Shown one piece after another: positions 17,801-27,000 of a DNA stretch of 28,598 nucleotides (position 1 is its first letter; every line of letters begins with the position of its first letter). The position numbers and the translations under genes were made by a program. The DNA lies in IMG/VR virus record IMGVR_UViG_3300047551_000816, positions 1 through 28,598 of that record; one strand, 5' to 3'. A model generated the notes under the pieces. It made no database searches. It was not told where the DNA came from and saw only the letters and a list, made by a program, of their open reading frames with translations. The DNA comes from a virus.

Positions 17801-19378
17801 TCCATTTATTATTATAGCCTCTTGTAATGAGAATTTTCCTGTAGTTTGATATAAAACTAACTCATTAGTATTAGAAGCATTTTTAGCTAAAAATCCTGTT
17901 GCTCCACTATTTTTTCCTTGAATATAAGCAGGAGTAGATAAAGTAATTGTTGTATTTAAATTTAGATATGTGTAAGTTTGAATATCATATAAAACCGTTT
18001 CAAAAACAGATCCGTTATTGGCATATGCAGAATTTTTTAATTTTAGATCATAAATTCTTGCCAATCCAACTTGAATTCCAGAAGATGTTCCTTGAGTACT
18101 AGTACGATTTGAGAATAATCTAACTTGACTGGTAGTACCGAATCCAACATTTGTAGTTCCGTATACATTATTCAATTCAAGTTGATTTCCCAAATTTATA
18201 GTTACAGAAGTATCATTATTTGACGCGGTTGTTCTTGGTTTATCAACATCCAAATTTATTGTATTAATAGTTTCTACTTCATATCCTCTTACATAAGCTT
18301 TACCTGGAGATATTTGCAAATTAAACAAATCATCACTAGGAACATTACCTTGTGTGGTTAATTGAGTAAAATTAAATACACCATTATTACCAATACCATT
18401 ATTTAAAGATTCTTTAGCAACAACTGTAAATGGTTTTACATAATAATCACCAGATTCATCATATGTTCTTCTAGCCATTATATCTGTTATCAATTTATCC
18501 AGTTCTGTTTTTTTAACAAATCTGGATAAAACTCCATTTTCAATTCTCATCAATTCTATAAAACTTTCATCATTAAAGTCATTCAAAGACTTTTTAGCCA
18601 AAGTTGCAGATATTTTCAGTCTATCTGCTCCTGGAGCAGCAAAATTAGAAAATCCTCTAGCATTGTCAAAAAGATCTTGATTAGCCTGCGATGCTACGGA
18701 TATCTCTTCGTTTATATTAAGTCCTATTCTATATGAAGGAGTATTATTATATTGATCTAGTATCAAAGTTTCTGCAAAAACATCTACAAAAAATCCTCTG
18801 ATAAAATAAACTCCATTCTCTATTTTTGCAGCTGATCCAGTGGCTGCAGCATCATTAATAATACATGTTGCAAAAGTTGAGTCCTGTCTTATACTACCAA
18901 CTCCGTAGTCAATAGTTTCTACGGATACTAAATCTTCTCCATCTTGAAATACCGATGTGGAAAAATCGCCTTCACCAGAACTTTGATATTTTACATATAA
19001 AGTATAATTATTATTTTCTGATTCCAAATCAGATATGATACGTTCTACTTTTGCAACAACTCCACTAATGGATCCTCTTATCTGTTTTCCAACAAAATTT
19101 GAGATATAAGTTGATACTGGTAATCCTAGGTGACTGGGATCGATCTGAACACAGGTATATTCAGAATCATAAGCAATATTTCCCGGAATAACAACCGCAC
19201 CTTCTTTCAGAAAATGTTTCCCAAACTTTTCGACTTGATCTTGAAGAATAGTCTGTAAGGTTGTTAATTCTCTTGCTTGTATGGGAGTTCCTGGCTTAAA
19301 TAATACCTTTTGATAATTTTTAGTTGGATCAAAATCGTCAAAATATGGGGATGTGTTGAGGTTGGTATTTTGTGCCAT
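11852..19378 (-). CDS. Giant DUF4815-type virion structural protein, 2508 residues
   Basis: The N-terminus (NTSPYFDDFDPTKNYQKVLF, then PGTPIQARELTTLQTILQ, then FLKEGAVVIPG) fits DUF4815, a domain of phage structural proteins. Near residue 1670 is a second typical module: DPLAQSFEV, ITKVDVFFRTKD, IRTMQTGLPTQ, PVYCEGGQAYCVVL. Around 1920-1990 is a GIGSTLTITN to GGTGYSYGDALTIDY beta motif. Around 2090-2130 a segment (GYILVEDEIIKYTGVV, then a shared RG-like turn) resembles one in the giant gene upstream. The C-terminus ends YVPLIRDFRAIATI. It is probably a peripheral baseplate or fibre-network component assembled near gp8, since it starts 6 bp after the gp8 stop. GGAG lies 12 nt before the ATG. 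T4 has no protein of this size at this place (gp9-gp12 follow gp8 there), so direct equivalence is not claimed. Confidence 0.9.
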   Translation of the reverse strand: MAQNTNLNTSPYFDDFDPTKNYQKVLFKPGTPIQARELTTLQTILQDQVEKFGKHFLKEGAVVIPGNIAYDSEYTCVQIDPSHLGLPVSTYISNFVGKQIRGSISGVVAKVERIISDLESENNNYTLYVKYQSSGEGDFSTSVFQDGEDLVSVETIDYGVGSIRQDSTFATCIINDAAATGSAAKIENGVYFIRGFFVDVFAETLILDQYNNTPSYRIGLNINEEISVASQANQDLFDNARGFSNFAAPGADRLKISATLAKKSLNDFNDESFIELMRIENGVLSRFVKKTELDKLITDIMARRTYDESGDYYVKPFTVVAKESLNNGIGNNGVFNFTQLTTQGNVPSDDLFNLQISPGKAYVRGYEVETINTINLDVDKPRTTASNNDTSVTINLGNQLELNNVYGTTNVGFGTTSQVRLFSNRTSTQGTSSGIQVGLARIYDLKLKNSAYANNGSVFETVLYDIQTYTYLNLNTTITLSTPAYIQGKNSGATGFLAKNASNTNELVLYQTTGKFSLQEAIIINGVENTRIISKVNDYSISDVHQIAGTGLSGNIFTADPILNQNILLAPVTSGFTISTANSGISTITTSNINFGVGIQTGDIISYTKPGEILPTYNRVTTVNTSSRSIIIEATTSVANVCSGTLPTTQISSNEVFKVVPKILNSREAYLYEKLEHRNISSVDLSSGNLIFRKSYPVTISSNSFTVTLESDTSITAEPFDEEDYTLIYSNGTIEPLDETKFSITAGRTVTFVDLSVASGSATLIATLKKQNLKPRRKIHKRAGILNLTRSSSVGSGVGNTSLNDGLTYSTIYGTRVQDDKISLQVPDVTEIIGVFESNDTNEPDLPKLQLKNLNTNILNTINGEIIYGSSSNARAMLVSNNGSNRVDFVYVNENSFIKDEKVTFLESNLVANVDYLIEGDRNIVNDFTFNSGQEKDIVNYSYLERNSSATPPSKKLKIVYNYYYINPSDEGNLVVSNSYDINRFTNDKISLDGNSVTDLIDLRPRVVPYDPNTNTFSPFEWNARTFSSVTNSSSYILAKNKNLNLSYNYYLGRIDRLYLDRTGEFILAKGVPSISPVTPDPVDGGMEVATITLPPYVYNIDQVKVKLVSHKRYRMKDISLLEDRIKNVEYYSSLSLLETETRNLVIRDATTGLDRFKSGFLVDNFKSNLSGSLGDSLHRCSTDTVEGVVRPQHYTSSIDLLLGSEAVVGVANTSNPNADLRFVRDLGSPNSVKVGDVVCLKYTDVVWLQNRFATRSENVNPFNVVNWVGVIELNPATDTWVETRRSRRDIDIEGSYSSAVQSLGVDTNTGLSPIDWGSWETTWTGTTTTNTTFVGRIQTGTDTLSSSTTRGRFRAGRGIPITTTTNLRDNFINFNNVTTLTTTNQSRQGIQYRVGERIDTTNLGDRVVSTDIIHTMRSRNIEFIGRRLKPRTRLYAFFDNVAVSSYIIPKLIEVQMQSGTFSLGETVSGTLGTVSIRFRLAKSNHKYGPYNNPTQVFVTNPYNSNENIPTSYSSTSSLLNVDTASLELQAASGFYGYIVSGMQLRGETSGAVARISNLRLISDEAGTLIGSFYIPDATLPSTPSFETGTKTFVLTTSEQNSTVGGTSESTGEATYTASGTINNVEESTLRVRNATIQRVPRSDSRTTSETETNTVASTSFTDRTVRQTRWVDPLAQSFEVTDRPGIFITKVDVFFRTKDTRNLPVTMQIRTMQTGLPTQEILPFGEVILDPSQVRISEDSLTPTTFTFPSPVYCEGGQAYCVVLLSASDEYTVWISRMGEADRSTINRVESERILVSQQPLLGSLFKSQNGATWDPSQLEDLKLTIYRGDFYRGTSTIRFYNPELNIGNRQIATLRPNPIDTISRSILVGIARSLTSVEQTALIPGTTVLQNNNSKFSSKIKNLSGAVGIGSTLTITNVGTAFTSSSRTYSNVDLISLTGNGIGAKINLTVTGGVAVAATVAIGGTGYSYGDALTIDYSDTDNRGKNLVLTIPNNVGVISAFNSLVLDRVQGNINENSTDSLYYVGIAGTTNLSGATVRYSNVKSDGLHFRVAHNNHGMYADNDYVTLSGIEPDVRPVTLTSSVSPSSTDAIVVSSVGILTTFENIPISTLNPGYILVEDEIIKYTGVVTSTNSLTGIQRNIGGSISGSYSSGNLVYKYELSGVSLNRINKTHSLADADQSTYPNDLDFYYIKINQGGIPGVAITDRSSLNINSFPQLYFSSSKSCGSYDIVPLVGSIRSPKATQNIPFNAIRPNIQLMLPSGTSVSARARTFSGSTPDSSLTAFLDQGFESVALNETNYFDSPRIVASKVNETAYLSNFPGSKSFTLEIDMTTNNTLVSPVIDLDRVNLITIGNRINSKVTNYASDFRVNTSSSDPTAAIYLSKIVTLEQSADNLKVLFDAYRHSTNDIRVLYRLFRTDQNSNPLWELFPGYTNLDVNKNVISSSLNNGLSDTNVLSSNSLGDFSSYEYNAKNLPQFQGFQIKVLMSGTNSSYVPLIRDFRAIATI

Positions 19379-19384
19379 TTTATT

Positions 19385-20980
19385 TTAGAACTCCAGTATA
19401 ACTTTAATGTCTTCCTTTTGGTTTGCTGATCTCGGAATTGGCGCCCTGTTATCTATGTATATTATTTCTCCGGATTTTACGTTATATTCTGCAGAAGAAA
19501 TTCCGGAAACAAAATTCAAACCCAACTGATATATTCTATTATTTATTGTGGTAGTAATACCATTAAATCCCGTGTCTATGGATAAAGCGGGTCCAATGAT
19601 AGAACTGCAATTGATCGTTACTCCATATCCAGAAACTGGAGTTGACGTAAAAGGAGTTATTTTAAAACCAGATTCACTTGAGGCTAATCCAGTTGGTTGA
19701 TAATATTTCAATACTCCAGTAATAGGATCCCAGGAAGCTACATATCCAACAGCTGTTGATCCTAATCCAACTGTCTGTTTAATAACAGAATCCACTGCAT
19801 ATGTAGTATTTGTTGTAACCCCTGCCAATTTTAATGCTTTAAGTCCACTTGCTAAGGAAGTATTTAAAAGTTCAACATTACTATTAAGAACAGTAGGATT
19901 TCTAATTATTCCAACTCTAGCAAAATCATTTCCTATGATAATATCTGGATTTGAATCCAAAGTTTCATATCTAGAATATAAAAGAACTCTATATGCACCC
20001 AATTCTCTATAAACATCATATCCATGTCCACCTTTAGGTGGAATAACTACATTAAAACTTGCTTTTGATGTAGTTCCAATACCAGTATTACTTAATTTAC
20101 TCAAAGGTCCATTTAATTCACTTCCTGGAGCCCCAGGATAAAATTCTACAGTACCATAAGTATAATCCGTACCTCCTTCGGTTACAAAAATTTCAGAAAC
20201 TTTTCCAAAAGAATCGATAGTAATAGTTGCTTTGCCATCTTTACCATCACCCAATATTGGGACATTGGAAAATGAAGTTGAAATTGGTTGATAATTACTT
20301 CCTCTATTATTAACTAAAATAACTTCAATTTTTCCATCAATAGCATTGTTTTTAGTAGCGACTGTTTCTCCGGTAACTCCCCAATCTTCAGGAACTGGTA
20401 TGTATTCAATAGAATCGAACTTTATTATCTCTGCAGGTTTTATTGTATAAAGATATTTCCATAAATATCCATCACCACTAGACCCTGCGGTTCTTGGTTC
20501 AAGATCAATGAAAGTTGGTTGATCATAAGAAGGCCTGCCCTTTGGATTTTCGGGATCAGTTCCATTTTGTAAACAAATATAAACTCTAAGATCCTCATTG
20601 ACAACATAATAATTTGCTTCATACAAACTTGTATTACCTGTAACGGGAGTGGGATTGTACACACTATAATCATGTCTATACATCTCGTAGGTATTACCAC
20701 TAACCCATTGAACCTTTCTTACTAGTCTTCTCACATCTTGACTAGTAATTTGTTTCATCGCAATGATACTTTCTTTTATCTGATACTCTTCTTTAAACCC
20801 ATCTAGTGGTGAAGGAGTATTATTTAACCAAATTGGAGATCCTCCAGATTGAACACTGGTTGAATTTGGCAATCCAATAAAAGTATAATACTTATTAGTA
20901 GTATCTCCGACACCAGAAACACTTTTTACAAAGTTTTCTGCGTTTAAAATCCTAAATTGATCAGATATGATGGCAGGCAT
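19385..20980 (-). CDS. 8: Baseplate wedge subunit gp8
   Basis: The ends match T4 gp8. Residues 169-180 read GDGYLWKYLYTI, followed by EYIPVPEDW, where T4 gp8 has GDGYVWEYLFEI and EYIVVPWPEEL. The C-terminus SGEIIYIDNRAPIP, then QKEDIKVILEF, corresponds to SGEMIYMENRPPII, then QTEEINILFTF in T4. The residue 95-165 region (YRHDYSVYNP, YVVNEDLRVYICL) fits the same domain. In T4, gp8 forms a dimer in each of six baseplate wedges. At 531 residues this protein is about 200 longer than T4 gp8 (334). The excess lies between residues 200 and 500 and includes G-x-D-Y and VEFYPGAPG beta motifs shared with neighbouring giants. The gene lies between a giant gp7-position gene and the DUF4815 gene, consistent with T4 order 7-8. 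Confidence 0.93.
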   Translation of the reverse strand: MPAIISDQFRILNAENFVKSVSGVGDTTNKYYTFIGLPNSTSVQSGGSPIWLNNTPSPLDGFKEEYQIKESIIAMKQITSQDVRRLVRKVQWVSGNTYEMYRHDYSVYNPTPVTGNTSLYEANYYVVNEDLRVYICLQNGTDPENPKGRPSYDQPTFIDLEPRTAGSSGDGYLWKYLYTIKPAEIIKFDSIEYIPVPEDWGVTGETVATKNNAIDGKIEVILVNNRGSNYQPISTSFSNVPILGDGKDGKATITIDSFGKVSEIFVTEGGTDYTYGTVEFYPGAPGSELNGPLSKLSNTGIGTTSKASFNVVIPPKGGHGYDVYRELGAYRVLLYSRYETLDSNPDIIIGNDFARVGIIRNPTVLNSNVELLNTSLASGLKALKLAGVTTNTTYAVDSVIKQTVGLGSTAVGYVASWDPITGVLKYYQPTGLASSESGFKITPFTSTPVSGYGVTINCSSIIGPALSIDTGFNGITTTINNRIYQLGLNFVSGISSAEYNVKSGEIIYIDNRAPIPRSANQKEDIKVILEF

Positions 20981-20999
20981 TTTAATTTAGACTTTTTTT

Positions 21000-21006
21000 T
21001 ATTTAG
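21000..21006 (-). promoter_or_regulatory. Possible variant late promoter CTAAATA before gp8
   Basis: CTAAATA on the minus strand overlaps the stop of the giant upstream gene (21003-21005) and is followed by a run of A residues, with the gp8 ATG about 20 bp on. It is one base shorter than a NATAAATA match and lies in an AT-only stretch, so chance is a serious alternative. Confidence 0.3.
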
Positions 21007-24000
21007 TTACTTAAATTAGGTCTTGTTCTAATAACTTTTGGAGAAGTTGACAATCCAGTCAAACCATTATCAGTATAAACGTCGAAGGATTTTGAACCTG
21101 TCAATGATAAGGCTCTGTTTTGGAAATCGTAAAACTTGGACCAACTATATCTACCATAAAAACCATTGGTATTAATACCAGAGAAAGTTAGAGTTCCTGT
21201 GTTATAAGTTCCTCTACCGGAAACAGATACTGATGTTCCGTAATCTGGAGCAAAATGACATGTAACTGTAACTATTCCGGCAAAAGGAGTGGTTACATTT
21301 TCGACAATATAAACACCATCTAAGAAATTGGTAGCTATTCCAATCTTAGAATTTGGATAATTACTCATTCCACCCAAAAATGTTGAAATTCCTATTAAAC
21401 TTCCATCTGTCTGAACGTTACTTTGACTTATGACAAAGTAATCTCCCTTTTGAAGTTGAGATGCTGTTACTCCAAAAGTATTTGGTGATGAGTATCCAAC
21501 GCCAAGAGTAGTATTGTCGTAAGTTTCAGATTTTAATCTAAATTCAATTTTGGGCGATGTAGTTCCTATTCCGGGTGTTCCTGGTAAGAATGTTGTTATT
21601 CCAATAATATCTCCATAATCTCCAGTGACTTTAAAAGACTTCACCAATTCAGTTTTAAATGTATCCGATTCTATAATTACGCTTGGAATATCATAATCAA
21701 AATAACCAAATCCACCATCAGTAATATTAATAGAAGAAACTTGACCACCAACTACAACAGCCTCGGCTGTAGCTCTATGATAAACCGGAGTGGATGTTAT
21801 AATTGTTCCAGCGTATCCAACAGAAATAAATGTGCCTTCAATACCTAAATTATTTGCAAATAATAAATCATTCAACTGATTTGGTTGCAAAGTATCTCTA
21901 TAAGTCCAATTAGATAAATCATATGAATAGTATACCTTATTCACAGAAGTAATAACAACGTATAAACCATCAAAATAAGTTATGTTTATAATATTTTCAG
22001 AAGGATTAATATTATTGGGTATTACTTGATATAAGTTTCTATTAATAGACTTTAATATTGTTCCTCCATTTCCAACAACAACAAATTTACTTCCATCAAA
22101 TATGACTTTATTATATTTTTGGAGAACTACTCCATTTTGATTAATATCCCAAGAAGATCCGTTATCTGAAGAAATAACGGTTCCATTATTACCAACGGCG
22201 ACGTAATAGTTATTACCATAAGCAACAGAATTTAAATCCTGAATAACTCCAGAAAATCTACTAACAAACCTAGAAGTTATTATACCAGAAGAAGTAAATA
22301 TAGATCCGCCCGTTCCTACGACAACCCAATTATTATTTCCAGAACAAATTGAATTAAATGTTCCAGAGTATGTTGTTGGATTGTATCCAACAACTCCAAC
22401 TCCAACTAAGTTAACTTCCTCAAAACAAGGAATCACTGTCCAAGAAGTTATAGTTGAACTGTATCCAACGGCTTGTGCTATTTGTGATTTAGATCCAACC
22501 GTTAAAATTATATCTGATGATCCGATGCTGACTTTTTTAACTGACTTCAAGTTAACAGTACTTCCAACACCAACATTACCGGTCATCCAAAGTTGTCCAT
22601 CAAAACTATAAGAATATAAAGAACTATTACCAACAGCTACAAGTTGATTTCCATATGATAATTCATTGAATACGGATAATGTTGTTATTCCAGTAATATC
22701 AACATATTTCCAATTATATATCGGGTCTTTTTTCTTTATAGAAGATGAAGATATTTTTACTTTAGGGGATAAAGTATTTGCATATCCAACACCAGAATCA
22801 ATTATGTTAATTGAAGAAACAGTTGATGCTCCAGAAACTACTGCTTGACCTGTAGCCGGAGAAATTTCTCTATGTTCCGTAATTAAAATATCTCTAATAT
22901 TTTCATTTAGTTCATCTAAATCCGAAAATAATGGGAAAGCATTATCAACATAAATTACATCATCTGATGGCAATACTTTTTTAATTATATTTGCTGTTGG
23001 AGTTATATTTGCTTGTAAACCTGGTCTAGATTTTGAAAATAAAGTTCCAGAAATAATTCTATCTTGCTTTTGTTTATTCCAAGTTAAAGGTCTAAATTTG
23101 TTAAAATCGGTATTAATTCCGATACTTGAATATATGAAAGTTTCCAATTGATCAGAAGAAGTTAAATTCTTTACTACACGATCAAATTGTTCTATATCAA
23201 ATGGGTCATTTTTGTTTTCTTGAATAATAACAGAATCTCCTTCTTTTATGGTTTTTGGTGGAACTACTTCAACCACATCTACGGAAGAACCCCTATAGTA
23301 TAGAATAACACACTTAGAACCCTCTATTGGAGCCTCTGTAAATATGACTCTACTACCAACAAATGTATATGCATATGTTGGATCTTGTAATATATCATTT
23401 ATGAATATGAATATATTATTTGTTATGTCTAGATCCGAGCCAGTAGGTGTTTTTAAATTAATAATTTGATTTACTCCATTAATTTCAGCGGATAAAGTAA
23501 ATTTCTTTCTAAATCCATTGAAAGAAGTACTAATATCATTAAATATTATGAATTGACCTGGGTAAAATCCACTGAAAGAATCTGTCTCTACTGAATCTAC
23601 AGTTAAAACAAACTCTGTTAATGTTGAACCAGAGATAGTTGGTATTCCAACCACTTTTAATTTATCACCCACTTTATAAGCAATTCCAGGATCATCAAAT
23701 TTATATGAAATAATACTAGATCCAGAACCAACTTCTACTGTTATTTTTGCCTTTTGGCCAACTCCAGATGTTCCTCCAGTGTAAGCTAAACCAAGATTAC
23801 TATATCCAGTTGGTATACCAATTACTACCGTTGGTGGTGAAGTTATGGTATATCCAATACCAGGAGAAACTACTTGTATAGAGGTTATAATTCCCAAAGT
23901 TGTTCCACTTGTACCAACAAGTGCTACTAAACTTGCACCATATCCAATTGTAGAAGCTAAACTGACTGGTGGTGGATTTCTATATCCAGATCCACCACCG

Positions 24001-27000
24001 TTTACTGTAATAGAAGATATTGTACCAGATACAGAAACAACCGCATCAGCTGATGCTACCAATCTTGGTTGATATCCAAATGAAGTGCTTATTGAAACTG
24101 CTGAAATTCTTCCCGCAGATGGAGTTCCACTCAAAAATGCTAAAGAATTCGTTATAGAATTTTCAACTGTTACATCAACCGATGGAGACTGGAACACACC
24201 ATTAATAAAAATTAATGGATTATTACTAATATCAGTACTATTATTAACGTTATTGAATAATGTTGTGGTTGTATTTCCATCTACTTTAACTGTAAATTGA
24301 GTTGCAGCTATACCAGTAAATGAATTAGAAATATCATCAAGTACTATATTTTTATCCCTGGGTTCGCTGGAATCAATTTGTCTAGAAAAAGCTCTTCCCG
24401 AGAATGAAGATCTGGTTTCTATTCCTGTTGGTCCTGTTGGTCCATATGGAGGAGTAGAGAAGAAAATAGTATCCCCAACAATATTAAATTTTCCTTTAAA
24501 AATTGTGCCTGATGTACCAACAGTATGTACTCCCGAAATTGATCCAAAAGATCCTCGTTCGATATCAAGTTTATTTTGACTCAACAAAACATTTTTTATT
24601 TGTAAATATTCATTATTTAATTTAATAACATCGCCAGTAACCAAAGAAGATATTCCAGAAGAAACACTTATTATTGTAGTAGTCGCTGTAGAAACAGAAG
24701 AACCCAAACTAATGACTATAGGACTTCTGGAAAGTGGGGGTTGAACAATATTATCAACGGAAATTAATACACTTGGGTTAGGATTTTTTAGACTTAAACT
24801 GTGAGTACCAACACCCAACTGAGTAATATTCAAAAATACTGGACTAGTAGATAATCCCAATAATCCAAATTGATTATCATTTAATTTGTATACAAATACA
24901 GTTTCTGGTAATTTGTCAGTACCAAGTTCAGTAGGTTTAAATGTAATATAATCTAAGTTTATTCCACCAATGTATGTACCTGCAATAGAAACTGTAGATT
25001 GAGTTGAATAGCCAACACCGCCTTTAAGAACCGTAACATTGGAAATATCTCCATTTCCATCACGGAAAACATTAAATGTAGCCCCACTTGAATCATTGGA
25101 TGGGACACTTAAATAAGAAGAATTTGCCTGTGAAGGCACTTGAGATGTAGTTGTATTTGAAACTTTAAATGTTAAATTATTGGTTGGAGTAATTCCGCCT
25201 AGGTAAGTTCCAGCAATTGAAACCACATCACCAATCGAATATCCCCTACCACCTTTTTGAAGTATTACTGAAGTAGATATTGGTTGACCCGTTATTGTAT
25301 TATATGCTATTAGAACATCAAATTCCGCACCAACACCAGTAGTACTAACACCAATTACATCAGTATAAATTTTGTTGGAAAATCCAGCAGGTACTAAAGT
25401 AGTAGAAATTCCAGATACAGTTGTAGTTATACCCACATTATATCCGTTTTCAAAAATTGCCGTTCCATTTAAATTTCCAATTTGTATTAATGATGATGTA
25501 ATTCCGGTAACATAAGAAGTTGTTGCTATTCCTATTGGACTTCCATTATTAAAGTTGTAAATTAATTCTTGTCCTGTTTGGTAATTATGATTAACAATAT
25601 TGAATATATTTTGCGAAACAGAAATTATATTAGAATTATCGGAGTTAAATTCATGTTTGAACAAACTGGTTCCATTATTTTTAAGTTTAAATGTGCTTAG
25701 TCCAACAATTGCACCCCCTAAGGATAGTGATGGATATGTTATTGATGGTGCAAAATCGGTTCCTAATCCAATAATACTGGTTATTATGCCAATATAATTT
25801 CCTAGGGACGTTCTAACATCAGCACAATCTGTTGTACCGTAACTTTCTGTTGGGATTCCGGAAAGACTGCTATTGCCAATAGCTACAGTTAAGATACCAA
25901 CTAATGTATCAATGCTTGATTGAATATCCAAATAAGAATTAGTACTTGTATTAACTCCAGTCAATGGATCAACTTCAATAGTTAAATCTCTACCATATAA
26001 CTGATTTGTTATAGCTTGTTTCATAAAATATTTGGAAGTTTCAAATACTAAAATTGATTGAGATTCTTCTCCTACCAATCCATTAGTTAGTGCAACACCA
26101 GCTCCATTAAAGTATTTTTTAGTATTATAAATTGTATGTTGATTTGTACCGTAAGAAATATCTTGTGCAACACCATCAATAATATAGCCCAAATCTCTAA
26201 AACACTTCAATCCACCAGTAGTATAAGTTCCGGGATTTGCAAGTGGTAATATTGACGTATTTCCCAAAGAAATAGTTGTAGTTACTATTCCAGCCAAACT
26301 AATAATGGTAGTTTGTACATCTGTACAAGCCGCTGTGGAAGTTATTCCAACTGTTGTACCTATTCCATAAACAGGTGGGCCTGCAGTGACTGTAAGATCT
26401 TTTATAGTCAATTCATTTCTTACCGCCCTCCGCATTAAGGTTGTCGCTTGGCCAAAAGCATATATTGACTCTAATTCTTCTCCAGCTAATCCATTTAAAA
26501 TGGGTAAACCATTATTAAAGTACTGCAGTACAAACTTTCTAGAATATAAATTGCCACCAGTAAACACGTCTGTAGAAAGTGCATCTACAAAATATCCAAG
26601 GTCTCTTTTACATTTTGTTTGCGTAGAAGATATTGCCGGATAAACAGCAACCGTATTATTCCAAGCGGTATCTACAATTTCAGTTCTATTTTGTTGAATA
26701 AGTCTATACCCATCATAATATCTTGATCTAGAATTAGTTTGGGAATCTCCTGGGAAATAAAAATCAGAGTGAGCTACTGCAACTGAGGCTAAAGATCTAT
26801 CTTGTATCTCCTTTTTATTAAGTAGAATTAAATTCCTAGCATTTTTATACTTAGTAGAAGTATAATTCAATGGATCATCAATAATATCAAAGTTAAATTG
26901 TTGAGGAATCAAACTTTGATATAATGTTGGGGGAGTTTGATTATTAATTATGTACTGGCCAATAAATTTTACATAATTATATGCAAACAAAGTTTCTTCG

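Noticed and set aside
20993-21000. Run of eight T on the plus strand as a terminator
   Set aside because: It reads as A on the transcript of the minus-strand genes, no hairpin precedes it on the plus strand, and no plus-strand gene is present.
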